The position numbers and the translations under genes are program-made. A DNA stretch of 64,000 nt. Origin: Chryseobacterium aurantiacum. Lineage in GTDB: Bacteria > Bacteroidota > Bacteroidia > Flavobacteriales > Weeksellaceae. The DNA lies in NCBI RefSeq assembly GCF_003020585.1, contig NZ_PXUE01000001.1:310001-374000 (forward strand), given 5' to 3'. The notes under the pieces were generated by a model. It did not search any database. It was not told the origin of the DNA and saw nothing but the letters and a program-made list of their open reading frames with translations. Numbering within the stretch: position 1 is the stretch's first letter; each line of letters starts with the position of its first letter. Shown piece by piece: positions 53,539-63,414 of this stretch.

Positions 53539-53562
53539 TATTACAGATTGCTTATTACTTAA

Positions 53563-54579
<1,017 letters not shown>

Positions 54580-54600
54580 TTATTAGATTTATAAAAATAA

Positions 54601-55587
54601 TTAGATTGCTAAAATTTCTGAAATCAGCATTAGATCCTTGTTGATTTCGTTATGTTTTTTAATGGCTTCTTCAATAGGTGTATATACCACATCGTTGGAA
54701 CGCATTCCTGCCATTACATTGGTTTGTCCATCCATTAATCCTACTACTGCACCATATCCAAGTCTGCTTGCCAATACTCTGTCTGCACAACTAGGAGAAC
54801 CTCCTCTTTGGATATGACCTAATACAGCAATACGAATATCATATTGTGGAAACTCTTCTTTTGTACTGTTGGCAATATCATAAATACTACCTAGTTTCTC
54901 ACCCTCTGCCACAACTACAATACTGGAAGCTTTTCCTGTTTTTTCAGCCTTTCTGAAGTTCGAGAAAAGATCCTGTAAGCTGTCCTTCTTTTCAGGAATA
55001 AGAATATCCAGGGCACCTGTTGCCAATCCACTGTTTAAAGCAATAAATCCTGCATCACGGCCCATCACCTCTACAAAGAAAACTCTATTGTGAGAAGTTG
55101 CCGTATCACGGATTTTATCAATGGCTTCCATAGCAGTATTCAACGCGGTATCATATCCTATGGTGTTATCCGTTCCGAAAATATCATTGTCGATCGTTCC
55201 CGGAATACCAATAACCCTGATTCCAAATTCTTCACTGAAGATCTTTGCTCCGGTAAAAGTTCCGTCTCCACCAATACATACCAATCCGTCGATACCAAAC
55301 TTTACGCAGTTATCGTAGGCTTTCTGACGCCCTTCCTTGGTTCTGAATTCAGCGGATCTGGCAGACTTTAGAATGGTTCCACCTTGGTTGATTATATTTT
55401 TTACAGAACGGGCTCCCATTTTAAGGAAATCATTGCTGATAAGGCCATTGTAGCCTTCCCTTACTCCGTAACATTCAATATTATAGTAATTAGCGGTTCT
55501 TACCACCGCTCTTAATGCAGCATTCATACCTGGAGAATCACCTCCCGAAGTAAGAACTGCAATCTTTTTTACAGCACTCTCTTTCAT
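54601..55587 (-). CDS. pfkA: ATP-dependent 6-phosphofructokinase
   Basis: 328 residues of the bacterial PfkA type. The N-terminal LTSGGDSPGMNAALRAVVR gives the ATP-binding GGDxxG; CIGGDGTFTGA and PGTIDNDIFGTD (catalytic Asp) follow, then VEVMGRDAGFIA. The Gly before the TIDND loop favours the ATP-using form. It commits fructose-6-phosphate to glycolysis. A minus-strand -7 motif TAAATTTG lies about 20 bases before the ATG. Confidence 0.97.
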   Translation of the reverse strand: MKESAVKKIAVLTSGGDSPGMNAALRAVVRTANYYNIECYGVREGYNGLISNDFLKMGARSVKNIINQGGTILKSARSAEFRTKEGRQKAYDNCVKFGIDGLVCIGGDGTFTGAKIFSEEFGIRVIGIPGTIDNDIFGTDNTIGYDTALNTAMEAIDKIRDTATSHNRVFFVEVMGRDAGFIALNSGLATGALDILIPEKKDSLQDLFSNFRKAEKTGKASSIVVVAEGEKLGSIYDIANSTKEEFPQYDIRIAVLGHIQRGGSPSCADRVLASRLGYGAVVGLMDGQTNVMAGMRSNDVVYTPIEEAIKKHNEINKDLMLISEILAI

Positions 55588-55607
55588 CTAGTAAAAAATT
55601 TCGAACA

Positions 55608-55615
55608 CAAATTTA
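55608..55615 (-). promoter_or_regulatory. Predicted -7 motif of the pfkA-gapA operon
   Basis: Minus-strand TAAATTTG matches TAnnTTTG, 20 bases before the pfkA ATG. Confidence 0.5.
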
Positions 55616-55670
55616 CAAAAACAAGTTCAGATTATCATAGTAACTTTTCAATAGTTTTGAATATAAATAA

Positions 55671-56549
55671 TTAAAAGCTTCTGAAGTTTGTCGGTTTGAA
55701 AATATACCGCGCCGTTTTGGTTTCCTGTTCATTGATATCAAGATCATACCATGGCGAAATATTCTTATTAAAAGGATTAGACAGAAGATGAATAGACTGA
55801 GCCGGAGTAAATCCCTCACCTAATAAAAATATTTTTTTTCCATCTTTATTTTTAGAAACCCCTGCAATGAAGACGATATGGCCCGGACTTCCGGGAGTAA
55901 TCAGAATGTCTCCTGTTTTTAAATCTGAATTTTGAATGACCGGCTTAGTTTCCTTGTTAAGAGAAATAGTTCCTGCATAGTTAAAGATCAAATCCAGATA
56001 ATTTCTGAAGCCATGATAAGAATCATCAAATGCTGACATTTTTCTGAAGCTTACAGAATTTCCGTTAACGATGGCTCTTGTTCCATTTTTATAGTCATTC
56101 CAGCTCAGGAGGTCACCGCTCGTGAAGTGAAACTTAATTTCATCAAACCTCTTCATCTTATATAAATATTCAGCTCTTAAACGGATAACAGCATCAGCAC
56201 ACTGCTGCAAATCTTTACTTCCAGTATCAATATCAAAAATAGCTTCGTGAAGATGTTGCGTGGCAATAGGAGAACCATCATATTTTAAAATTTGACTTCC
56301 ATAGGGCTTCAACTTAAAATTTTCAATAAAATATCCAAAAGAATCAGATTTTTCATCTACCCATTCGTAACCTTTAGGAGGTGAAAATCGTTCTCTGATG
56401 GTATTTTTATCCTTATTGATTTGTACTGAACTTTCCTGATGTAGATCTTTTGTTTCCTGAGAAGTAAGGCCCGATGGAGACTTATCTTTGGTACAGCCTG
56501 ATAGAACAATGGCGATAACCATTCCGGAAATAATTTTTTTCATATTCAT
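55671..56549 (-). CDS. DUF4846-type lipoprotein
   Basis: 292 residues from the ATG at 56549; a second ATG at 56543 is also possible. The lipobox IVLSGC marks a lipoprotein signal. The body has RFSPPKGYEWV, SFGYFIENFKLKPYGSQI and HFTSGDLLSWNDYKNG followed by LKTGDILITPGSPGHIVFIAG, a pattern I associate with DUF4846. The GDILI...GHIVF segment resembles a papain-like (NlpC/CHAP-type) fold, but no clear catalytic Cys is seen. Function is unknown. Confidence 0.8.
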   Translation of the reverse strand: MNMKKIISGMVIAIVLSGCTKDKSPSGLTSQETKDLHQESSVQINKDKNTIRERFSPPKGYEWVDEKSDSFGYFIENFKLKPYGSQILKYDGSPIATQHLHEAIFDIDTGSKDLQQCADAVIRLRAEYLYKMKRFDEIKFHFTSGDLLSWNDYKNGTRAIVNGNSVSFRKMSAFDDSYHGFRNYLDLIFNYAGTISLNKETKPVIQNSDLKTGDILITPGSPGHIVFIAGVSKNKDGKKIFLLGEGFTPAQSIHLLSNPFNKNISPWYDLDINEQETKTARYIFKPTNFRSF

Positions 56550-56654
56550 TTGATTCAATTACAAATATGAGGTTTTTTGTAATATGTATGATAGAAAATA
56601 TTTTTTTTTAGAATTTTTTTTGCCTGAAAATCAGTTTAATCACCAAAAATAAAA

Positions 56655-56999
56655 TTATTCACTAAGTTCTTCTTCTGGAATCAGTAGTTTTCCCCAATCA
56701 TTCAACTGCCAAAGAATGGCAACAAGCTTTTCACCCAGATCCGTAAGAGTATATTCAACTCTGGGCGGAAGTTCATTAAAGGAATGCTTCGTAAGAATGC
56801 CATCTTCAACCATTTCAGTAAGTTGCTGATTAAGTACTCGTCTGTCTACCTTGGCAATTCCACGTAAAAATTCACTGGGACGTTTCTTTCCCTCATTGAT
56901 CTGCCAAACAATGGGAATTTTCCACTTTCCACTGATGGTATTAACGGCAACTTCCAATGGACAGATTTTATTTTCTTCAGCTCTTTCCTTTATTTTCAT
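56655..56999 (-). CDS. HxlR-family winged-helix regulator
   Basis: 114 residues from the ATG at 56999. Typical HxlR sequence: CPLEVAVNTISGKWKIPIVWQI, KRPSEFLRGIAKVDRRVLNQQL (recognition helix) and ELPPRVEYTLTDLGEKL. The Cys before PLE is a conserved position that in some members senses redox or electrophiles. It is divergent from a peroxiredoxin-like gene with a 95-base shared promoter region, the classic arrangement for control of that gene. The frame extends upstream to 57095 but the family starts here. Confidence 0.93.
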   Translation of the reverse strand: MKIKERAEENKICPLEVAVNTISGKWKIPIVWQINEGKKRPSEFLRGIAKVDRRVLNQQLTEMVEDGILTKHSFNELPPRVEYTLTDLGEKLVAILWQLNDWGKLLIPEEELSE

Positions 57000-57094
57000 A
57001 AAATTGACTTTTTGATCCCTATGGGTTAAAAATATGCGGTATTGCCTATTTCTAAAGGCTTTTAGACCTTTGTAAAAATAATAAATTAAAAACA

Positions 57095-57736
57095 ATGAAT
57101 ACTACTTTGGCCATGCAGATAGAGCAATTGAATAGAGAATTTTCATCACAACTTCCAAATGAAATAGTAGAAACATTTGGACAATCTATTGAGGATTTAA
57201 AAAACAAGAAGATCGAGGAACATAGCATTCAGATTGGTGAGGAAATACCGGAGTTTTCCCTGCTAAACCCACGAGGAGAAATAATAAATTCTATGGAAAT
57301 TTCTAAGAATAGAAAAATGATTTTGGCCTTTTACAGAGGAAGCTGGTGTCCTTACTGCAATTTGGAATTAAAATTTTTGCAGGATAATCTTTCAAGAATA
57401 AAAGATAAAAATACTGTACTGATAGCCATTTCTCCCCAAAATATTGATCATTCATTTAATATGACTGAAAAAAATAGCCTGGAGTTTGAAGTTTTGACGG
57501 ATACTGATAATCATTTTGCTGAAAAATTGGGGATTGTTTTTCAATTACAGGATTTTGTACTTCCCTATTATCAAAGTCTGGGCATTGATCTTTCAGATTA
57601 CAATAAAAACACCAACCACAAATTACCGGTTCCTGCTGTTTTTGTAGTTGATGAAAATAAAGTGGTTACCTATAAATTTTTAGATGTAAATTACATGAAC
57701 AGAGTAGATGTAGAAGAATTAATAAGTGCGCTATGA
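57095..57736 (+). CDS. Peroxiredoxin-like (AhpC/TSA-type) protein
   Basis: 213 residues of thioredoxin fold. The active site is FYRGSWCPYCNLELKFLQ, with a CxxC rather than the single Cys of standard AhpC, as in peroxiredoxin-like family proteins. Later LTDTDNHFAEKLGIVF and PVPAVFVVDENKVVTYKFLDVNY fit the fold. The N-terminal 60 residues are helical. It probably reduces peroxides or another oxidant. The stop overlaps the start of the next gene (ATGA), so the two are translationally coupled; the divergent HxlR is the likely regulator. Confidence 0.92.
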   Translation: MNTTLAMQIEQLNREFSSQLPNEIVETFGQSIEDLKNKKIEEHSIQIGEEIPEFSLLNPRGEIINSMEISKNRKMILAFYRGSWCPYCNLELKFLQDNLSRIKDKNTVLIAISPQNIDHSFNMTEKNSLEFEVLTDTDNHFAEKLGIVFQLQDFVLPYYQSLGIDLSDYNKNTNHKLPVPAVFVVDENKVVTYKFLDVNYMNRVDVEELISAL

Positions 57737-58533
57737 CAGAAAAACGAAAAGGAGCACGCTCCATCAAAGATATTCCCGCTGATATTTTGATACAATTAAA
57801 TAGAGGTGAAATAGAAACCGCCAATCTTACAGAATGGCTGGCCGTAGATCAAAAGCTCTTGCTGGAAAATTTATTGTACCAGAATAACCGGACAGAATAT
57901 TTAAAACCTATTCTGAAAAAAGTTGAGGAACTGAAAAAGCAGACAGTCAATACAGTTAATGAAACCATTGGAACTGGAATTCTGGAATTTGCACTCAAAA
58001 ATACGGATGAAGATTTTCTGCTCAACCTATCAACACATCCTGCTGATTTGGTACGTTGCTGGGCTGCTTACACGGTGGGAAGAAACCCTGCTTTTAACAT
58101 GAAAGATAAGCTCGAACGAATCCAGATGTTTGCTTCGGATCATCATTTTGGAGTACGGGAAATTTGTTGGATGACGCTAAGGCCGGATATTTCAAAAAAC
58201 CTTACAGAAAGCCTTTCAATCTTGTCAGAATGGACGCTGCACAAAGATGAAAATGTAAGACGTTTTGCAAGTGAATCCACCAGGCCAAGAGGAGTGTGGT
58301 GTGAACATATCCTGGAATTAAAACAAAATCCAGGATTAGCATTGGAAATTTTAGAACCCTTGAAATCTGATTCCTCGAGATATGTACAGGACAGCGTGGG
58401 GAACTGGCTAAATGATGCAAGTAAATCACAGCCTGAATTTGTCATAGAAACCTGTGATGATTGGCTTAGAGAAAGTAATACAAAAGAAACCAATTATATT
58501 GTCAAAAAAGCACTTCGTACCATTCGTAAATAA
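57733..58533 (+). CDS. DNA alkylation repair (AlkC/AlkD-like) HEAT-repeat protein
   Basis: 266 residues, all-helical. Signature blocks: VRCWAAYTVGRNPAF, VRRFASESTRPRGVWC and SSRYVQDSVGNWLNDASKSQPEFV, which match the AlkC-type ASEGTRPR and VQDSVxNxLND repeats. AlkC/AlkD are DNA glycosylases for N-alkylated bases that use HEAT-like helices. The first ~80 residues are less conserved. It is coupled to the peroxiredoxin-like gene by a four-base overlap. It ends three bases before the first DnaA box of the repeat array. Confidence 0.82.
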   Translation: MTEKRKGARSIKDIPADILIQLNRGEIETANLTEWLAVDQKLLLENLLYQNNRTEYLKPILKKVEELKKQTVNTVNETIGTGILEFALKNTDEDFLLNLSTHPADLVRCWAAYTVGRNPAFNMKDKLERIQMFASDHHFGVREICWMTLRPDISKNLTESLSILSEWTLHKDENVRRFASESTRPRGVWCEHILELKQNPGLALEILEPLKSDSSRYVQDSVGNWLNDASKSQPEFVIETCDDWLRESNTKETNYIVKKALRTIRK

Positions 58534-59400
58534 AAGTTATCCACAAACTCAAAAAAAGCAATTGAAATTTTCTCTTTGGTTGCTGCCATTTCACTGGATA
58601 AATATGATCTCGATTTTTCCTCAGCGGACAGGATTTATCAAAGTTTTAAAAAAGAAAATAAGCCTGAAATCTGATGAATTATTCTCCTAAAAAGTTATCC
58701 ACAATATGAAATTGTAGATTAATAACTCTTATATCTTTCATTAATTGAATAAGTTACGGAATATCTTTGTAAAAGGTGTTTCTGAGAATTAGTCTAATTT
58801 TTTGATCGAAAAAAGTTATCCACAATATGGAAATATGGATTAATTTTTTTTTCCATCGATTCAAAATTTCATTGTAATAAATATGATTTTTATTTTTTCT
58901 TCTGTAGGCAGTATTTTTCAAAATTTTAAAAAGAAAAAAAGCGTAAAACGAGCTCAATTATCCTACGAAAAAGTTATCCACAATATGGGATTGTAGATTA
59001 ATAACTCTTATATCTTTCATCCATTGAGTGAGTTACGGAATGTCTTTGTAAAAGGTGTTTCTGAGTATTAGTCTAATTTTTGGTCTGAAAAAGTTATCCA
59101 CAATATGGAAATATGGATTAAGGTTCTTCCATCGGTTTAAAAATTTAATTGAGATAATTTTATTTTTTCTTCTGCGGTAATATTTTTCAAAATTTTAAAA
59201 AGAAAAAAGCGTAAAACGAGCTCAATTATCCTACGAAAAAGTTATCCACAATATGGGATTGTAGATTAATAACTCTTATATCTTTCATCTATTGAGTGAG
59301 TTACGGAATGTCTTTGTAAAAGGTGTTTCTGAGAATTAGCCTGATTTTTGATCGAAAAAAGTTATCCACAATATGAGAATATGGATTAAAACTCTCAGAT
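58531..59400. repeat. Tandem-repeat array (three ~270-bp units plus a partial, diverged first copy)
   Basis: Non-coding. Units begin at the box-A positions: 58695-58973 (279 bases), 58974-59241 (268) and 59242 to about 59400 (partial). The half-unit before 58695 is a diverged copy. Each unit has two halves. The first begins TTATCCACAATATG, then ATTGTAGATTAATAACTC and TTATATCTTTCA, and ends GGTGTTTCTGAG. The second begins TTATCCACAATATGGAAATA and continues through TTTTTCTTCTG to AAAAAGCG. Units 2 and 3 are nearly identical and unit 1 is older. Confidence 0.93.
58537..59370 (+). other. Seven perfect DnaA boxes: candidate oriC or DnaA-titration site
   Basis: TTATCCACA occurs on the plus strand at 58537-58545, 58695-58703, 58816-58824, 58974-58982, 59094-59102, 59242-59250 and 59362-59370. 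Start-to-start distances are 158, 121, 158, 120, 148 and 120. The reverse complement TGTGGATAA was not found in this array. All boxes except the first are preceded by AAAG or AAAAAG and followed by ATATG. By rough estimate (about 35% GC) fewer than 0.05 copies would be expected by chance in this length. Established: this is the DnaA recognition sequence. Inferred: origin or titration function. dnaA and dnaN are not in the window. Confidence 0.7.
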
Positions 59401-59454
59401 CGGTTTACAAATATTACAGAGTAATTGGAGAAAGGATTTTAGTATAATTGACCT

Positions 59455-60213
59455 TTACCATTTTTCAGTCAAATATTTCCAATATCTCTTGGGAACATGC
59501 TGAATATGTAGTTTCAAATTCTTTCGTTCCACAATATTGGTCTTTGTAAAATACCTCTTCCAAAGCGTTTGATAGTTTTTCTCATCATCATGGAATTTAT
59601 CCTGATATCTATTTAAGTCTAATTTTTCCTCTGGATAAAAGAAATCACAGTTTTCAAGATCATACAGAATTCCATAGTTTCTACGCAGATCGTAGATCAT
59701 CCATTTCTGATCCTGATATCGATCCTTAAAATGCTTTCTGATTAAAGGAAGAACATTGAAGTCAGGATCAATTTTTGAGAAAAAAAAATTATCCTGCATT
59801 TTTTCAAAACGAACAAACGCTGTCATTCGGTGGCTTTCCCTACCCACGGATTTGCAAATCTTTGAGACTTTCAGAATATCTTCATCAGCAAAGTTTTCCA
59901 GAATGTTTTCTGTGGGCTGTTTTATAGACTGTCTTACAACAGATAGAATTATCTTTTCGAGTTCAGAATCCTCCGATAAAAAAACTTTTAAAAGATTATA
60001 AATGCCTTGTTTTCCAAGATTTTGTTCTAGTTTATTTAAAACCCTTTCAGATTTATTGTTTTGGGTAATTACTTCATGGATCTCAGCAAAAATATTTTCC
60101 TGATGAAATCTTTCCCTGCTTACCATTTCCACATCCTGATAACGGTATTCAAAAACTTCAAATATCGCTGTGAAAAGGCCATCAAAACTTCCGTCGTAGA
60201 GTAGGGTTGTCAT
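59455..60213 (-). CDS. TIGR03915-type putative DNA repair protein (DUF4130)
   Basis: 252 residues. Starts TLLYDGSFDGLFTAIFEVFEYRY and ends LKLHIQHVPKRYWKYLTEKW; both ends are diagnostic for the TIGR03915/DUF4130 family. Members are almost always encoded beside a radical-SAM partner of the TIGR03916 type, as here (60681-61940), and are thought to act in DNA repair or modification; the reaction is unknown. The stop lies about 55 bases right of the DnaA-box array. Confidence 0.9.
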   Translation of the reverse strand: MTTLLYDGSFDGLFTAIFEVFEYRYQDVEMVSRERFHQENIFAEIHEVITQNNKSERVLNKLEQNLGKQGIYNLLKVFLSEDSELEKIILSVVRQSIKQPTENILENFADEDILKVSKICKSVGRESHRMTAFVRFEKMQDNFFFSKIDPDFNVLPLIRKHFKDRYQDQKWMIYDLRRNYGILYDLENCDFFYPEEKLDLNRYQDKFHDDEKNYQTLWKRYFTKTNIVERKNLKLHIQHVPKRYWKYLTEKW

Positions 60214-60249
60214 AGTTTGATTTGAAAGAGTAACAATTTTGTTGCTTTG

Positions 60250-60678
60250 CTATTTTTTATAGCAGATTAATTTCAATTCATTTTCGTCTGACTCCAAACA
60301 AAACTCACCAATGTTTTGTATAATTATGGAAATCTTTTCTAGATCCTGATAGGAACTTGAATCAATAACTCTAGGGAAAGAAAGAAATTCTATTTCATTG
60401 AATTGTAGAGGTTCTCCAAAAGAATTATTGAGCTCGAATCCTGCATGCCAGTATTCAAATCCATAAGAAGGGTTGTCTGCTATGTATAATTCTCCCATAT
60501 TCTCATGCTGAATCTTTTTAAAGAAAATTTTTTGAACAGTTTCATTGTTATCAACTAATGTATCAATTAGTCTTACCCATTTTGAATTAGACATTAGAGG
60601 TTGAGAAAACTTGATAACTTCTTTTTCAATTTCTCTCTTCCATTGCTCACCGGAATGTATAGTTTTTTTTGTGCTCAT
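60250..60678 (-). CDS. Hypothetical protein (possible DUF6678-type)
   Basis: 142 residues, soluble. MSNSKWVRLIDTLVDN resembles the start of DUF6678 proteins (NNTKW...), but I am not certain. The middle has GFEYWHAGFELNNSFG and the C-terminus is strand-like. It sits between the TIGR03915 and TIGR03916 genes, interrupting their usual adjacency; the gaps are 36 and 2 bases, so all three probably form one operon. Confidence 0.65.
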   Translation of the reverse strand: MSTKKTIHSGEQWKREIEKEVIKFSQPLMSNSKWVRLIDTLVDNNETVQKIFFKKIQHENMGELYIADNPSYGFEYWHAGFELNNSFGEPLQFNEIEFLSFPRVIDSSSYQDLEKISIIIQNIGEFCLESDENELKLICYKK

Positions 60679-60680
60679 CT

Positions 60681-61940
60681 TTAAAATAAACTTAATTGCT
60701 GTGAAAACTGATTGTGAAATTTAGAAGAGCTTCCACCTACTAATAATTTTCTGAAGTTTTTATCCGTTAAATATTTCAAATAGGCGTTCCCTGTATTAAA
60801 GTCAATAAAATACTTTGCCCGGTTTACAGCAGTTCCTAGTTTTTTCAGGTGGTCCATATTTAAAATCTGAAAACGCCTTGCACTTACTATTTTTTGTGCT
60901 GATTTTACCCCGATCCCCGGGATTCTTAAAATCATCTGGTAATCCGCCGTCTGAATATTCACAGGAAACTGATCCAGGTGTCTAAGTGCCCAGCTCAACT
61001 TGGGATCCATTTCCAGATCAAGAAATGGAACACTCGGATCCAGAATCTCTTCGGCCTTAAATCCGTAAAATCTCATCAGCCAATCCGACTGGTACAAACG
61101 GTTTTCGCGTAACATTGGTACCTCTGTAGTTAAAGATGGAAGTCTTTTATCCTCTAAAACGGGAACATATCCTGAATAATAAACTCTTTTAAGATTAAAA
61201 TTCTTGTAAAAATGATCAGCAACCTTAATGATTTGCAGGTCATTTTCCTGAGTAGCACCCACAATCATCTGAGTAGATTGTCCTGCCGGAGCAAACTTCG
61301 GAACTGTTCTGAAAAGTTTTTTTTCATCCTTATACTGATCAATTCCTTTTTGAATATATCGCATCGGGCTAATCATGTCCTGCCTGTTTTTTTCCGGAGC
61401 CAAAAGTTTTAATCCACTTTCTGTAGGAATTTCAAGATTAACAGATAGTCTGTCTGCATATAACGCTGCTTCCTGCATAAGTTCATCACTCGCCCCCGGA
61501 ATAGATTTTAAGTGAATATACCCATTGAAGTTTTCTTCAAGACGAAGTTTTTTAGCAACCCTTACTAGGCGTTCCATTGTAGTATCAGCATTCTTGAAGA
61601 TTCCGGAACTCAGAAAGAGGCCCTCAATATAATTTCTACGGTAAAAATTAATTGTTAAATCTACAACTTCCTCTACTGTAAATGCTGCCCTTTTAATATC
61701 ATTTGAACTTCGGGATACACAGTAAGCACAATCATAGATGCAGTGGTTGGTCAATAAAATCTTCAGAAGAGACACACATCTTCCGTCTTCCGTATAAGTA
61801 TGACAAATCCCGCTTACGGAACTGTCTCCTAAAGCCCCTTTTTTATTTTTTCTTGTTCCTCCGCTGGAAGAACAGGAAACATCATATTTTGCAGCATCAG
61901 CAAGGATTTCAAGCTTTTCTTTAAGGCGGTCAAAGTTCAT
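60681..61940 (-). CDS. TIGR03916-type putative DNA modification/repair radical SAM protein
   Basis: 419 residues. The radical-SAM cluster motif is CIYDCAYC (CxxxCxxC), preceded by CVSLLKILLTNH. The barrel follows, and the C-terminus has a helix-hairpin-helix motif LRIPGIGVKSAQKIVSAR, a DNA-binding element. Members pair with TIGR03915 proteins. A 4Fe-4S/SAM enzyme acting on DNA is the family expectation; the substrate is unknown. It is divergent from HMG-CoA reductase. Confidence 0.93.
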   Translation of the reverse strand: MNFDRLKEKLEILADAAKYDVSCSSSGGTRKNKKGALGDSSVSGICHTYTEDGRCVSLLKILLTNHCIYDCAYCVSRSSNDIKRAAFTVEEVVDLTINFYRRNYIEGLFLSSGIFKNADTTMERLVRVAKKLRLEENFNGYIHLKSIPGASDELMQEAALYADRLSVNLEIPTESGLKLLAPEKNRQDMISPMRYIQKGIDQYKDEKKLFRTVPKFAPAGQSTQMIVGATQENDLQIIKVADHFYKNFNLKRVYYSGYVPVLEDKRLPSLTTEVPMLRENRLYQSDWLMRFYGFKAEEILDPSVPFLDLEMDPKLSWALRHLDQFPVNIQTADYQMILRIPGIGVKSAQKIVSARRFQILNMDHLKKLGTAVNRAKYFIDFNTGNAYLKYLTDKNFRKLLVGGSSSKFHNQFSQQLSLF

Positions 61941-62085
61941 GCTTTTAAAGGTGTGTTATATTTTGTATCTAAATATGGCTCAAAATTAGTTCCAAAATTG
62001 ATAAATATCAATATTTTTTCATAGAAGTTATCAACAAAATAAAACCTCAAAATCATTATATTTACGGCTCATTAAAGTTTATATT

Positions 62086-63414
62086 ATGAATCATAAACCA
62101 ATCGAAGGTTTTTCCAAGCTTCCAAAGCAAGGGAAAATCGACTGGCTCGTAAACGAATACCTTGAAGGAAATCAGGAATATCAAAATATATTAAAGCAAT
62201 ATTGGAATGAAGATGCAGACCTTCAGAAACTTCACGATGAGTTTTCTGAAAATACGATTTCCAATTTTTATATGCCTTATGGTATTGCTCCGAACTTTTT
62301 AATTGACGGAAAGCTGGTAGCACTTCCAATGGCTGTTGAAGAAAGTTCTGTAGTGGCTGCAGCCTCTAAGGCCGCAAAATTCTGGATTGATAAGGGAGGT
62401 TTTAAAACAACTATTATCAATACTGAAAAATTAGGACATACCCATTTTATTTTCAATGTAGAATCTCACAAGCTGCTACATTTCTTTAATTTCAGTTTAA
62501 AGAAAAAGCTTTTGGAGACAACAGACGATATCACTGCCAATATGAGAAAACGTGGCGGCGGAATCCTGAATATAAGCCTGGTTGATAAAACGGCGGAAAT
62601 GGCCAATTACTACCAGTTGAAAGCCAGCTTTGATACGGTAGACTCAATGGGAGCCAACTTTATCAATTCTTGTCTTGAACAGTTTGGAAAAACGCTAAGA
62701 CAGGAAGTGGCTACCAGCGAAGACTTTACTCAGGAGGAGAAAAATTCATTGCAGATTGTAATGAACATTCTTTCCAACTTTACCCCTGATTGTATTGTAA
62801 GAGCTGAGGTATCTTGTAAAATGGAGGATTTAAAGGATGACAGCGGAATTTCCCCTGAAGAATTTGCTTCTAAATTTAAGCAAGCCGTTACCATAGCAGA
62901 AATTGAACCTTACCGTGCAACCACACACAATAAAGGGGTGATGAATGGGGTAGATGCTGTAGTCATTGCAACCGGAAATGACTTTAGAGCAACAGAAGCG
63001 TGTGCCCATGCTTATGCTGCAAGAGACGGACAATACAGATCGTTAACTCATTGTACAACAGATAACGGAGTTTTCAGATTCTGGATTGATCTTCCCATTT
63101 CTGTAGGAGTAGTAGGCGGGTTAACCAATCTTCACCCATTGGTAAAATTCTCTTTGGCTTTACTTGGAAAACCATCTGCTCAGGAATTAATGAGTATTCT
63201 GGCTGTTTCTGGATTAGCCCAAAACTTCGGAGCATTGCGTTCATTGGTAACAACTGGTATTCAGAAGGGGCACATGAAGATGCACTTATTGAATATCTTA
63301 AACCAATTGGGTGCTACAGAAGAGGAAAAGCAACATTTTGTGACCTACTTTAAAGATAAAACAGTGAGCCACCACGAGGTGATCAATGAGTTTAACAGAG
63401 TGAGAGGAAACTAA
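62086..63414 (+). CDS. Hydroxymethylglutaryl-CoA reductase, class II
   Basis: 442 residues. Class II landmarks: LPMAVEESSVVAAASKAAKFW, DSMGANFINSCLEQFG with the catalytic acidic and Asn residues, VIATGNDFRATEACAHAYAARDG with the catalytic Lys/Asp area, and HLLNILNQLGATEEEK near the end. It makes mevalonate from HMG-CoA, the first committed step of isoprenoid synthesis. A possible -7 motif TATATTTA lies at 62057-62064. Two small genes follow with one-base overlaps and may be co-transcribed. Confidence 0.95.
   Translation: MNHKPIEGFSKLPKQGKIDWLVNEYLEGNQEYQNILKQYWNEDADLQKLHDEFSENTISNFYMPYGIAPNFLIDGKLVALPMAVEESSVVAAASKAAKFWIDKGGFKTTIINTEKLGHTHFIFNVESHKLLHFFNFSLKKKLLETTDDITANMRKRGGGILNISLVDKTAEMANYYQLKASFDTVDSMGANFINSCLEQFGKTLRQEVATSEDFTQEEKNSLQIVMNILSNFTPDCIVRAEVSCKMEDLKDDSGISPEEFASKFKQAVTIAEIEPYRATTHNKGVMNGVDAVVIATGNDFRATEACAHAYAARDGQYRSLTHCTTDNGVFRFWIDLPISVGVVGGLTNLHPLVKFSLALLGKPSAQELMSILAVSGLAQNFGALRSLVTTGIQKGHMKMHLLNILNQLGATEEEKQHFVTYFKDKTVSHHEVINEFNRVRGN

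Noticed and set aside
58143..58493. Minus-strand ORF of 116 residues
   Set aside because: Shadow of the AlkC-like gene.
58754..58957. Minus-strand ORF within the DnaA-box array
   Set aside because: Composition follows the repeat; not preserved in the other repeat units and no family resemblance.
58537..59370. CRISPR array interpretation of the tandem repeats
   Set aside because: Units are ~270 bases with similar sequence throughout, not short repeats separated by unique spacers, and no cas gene is near.
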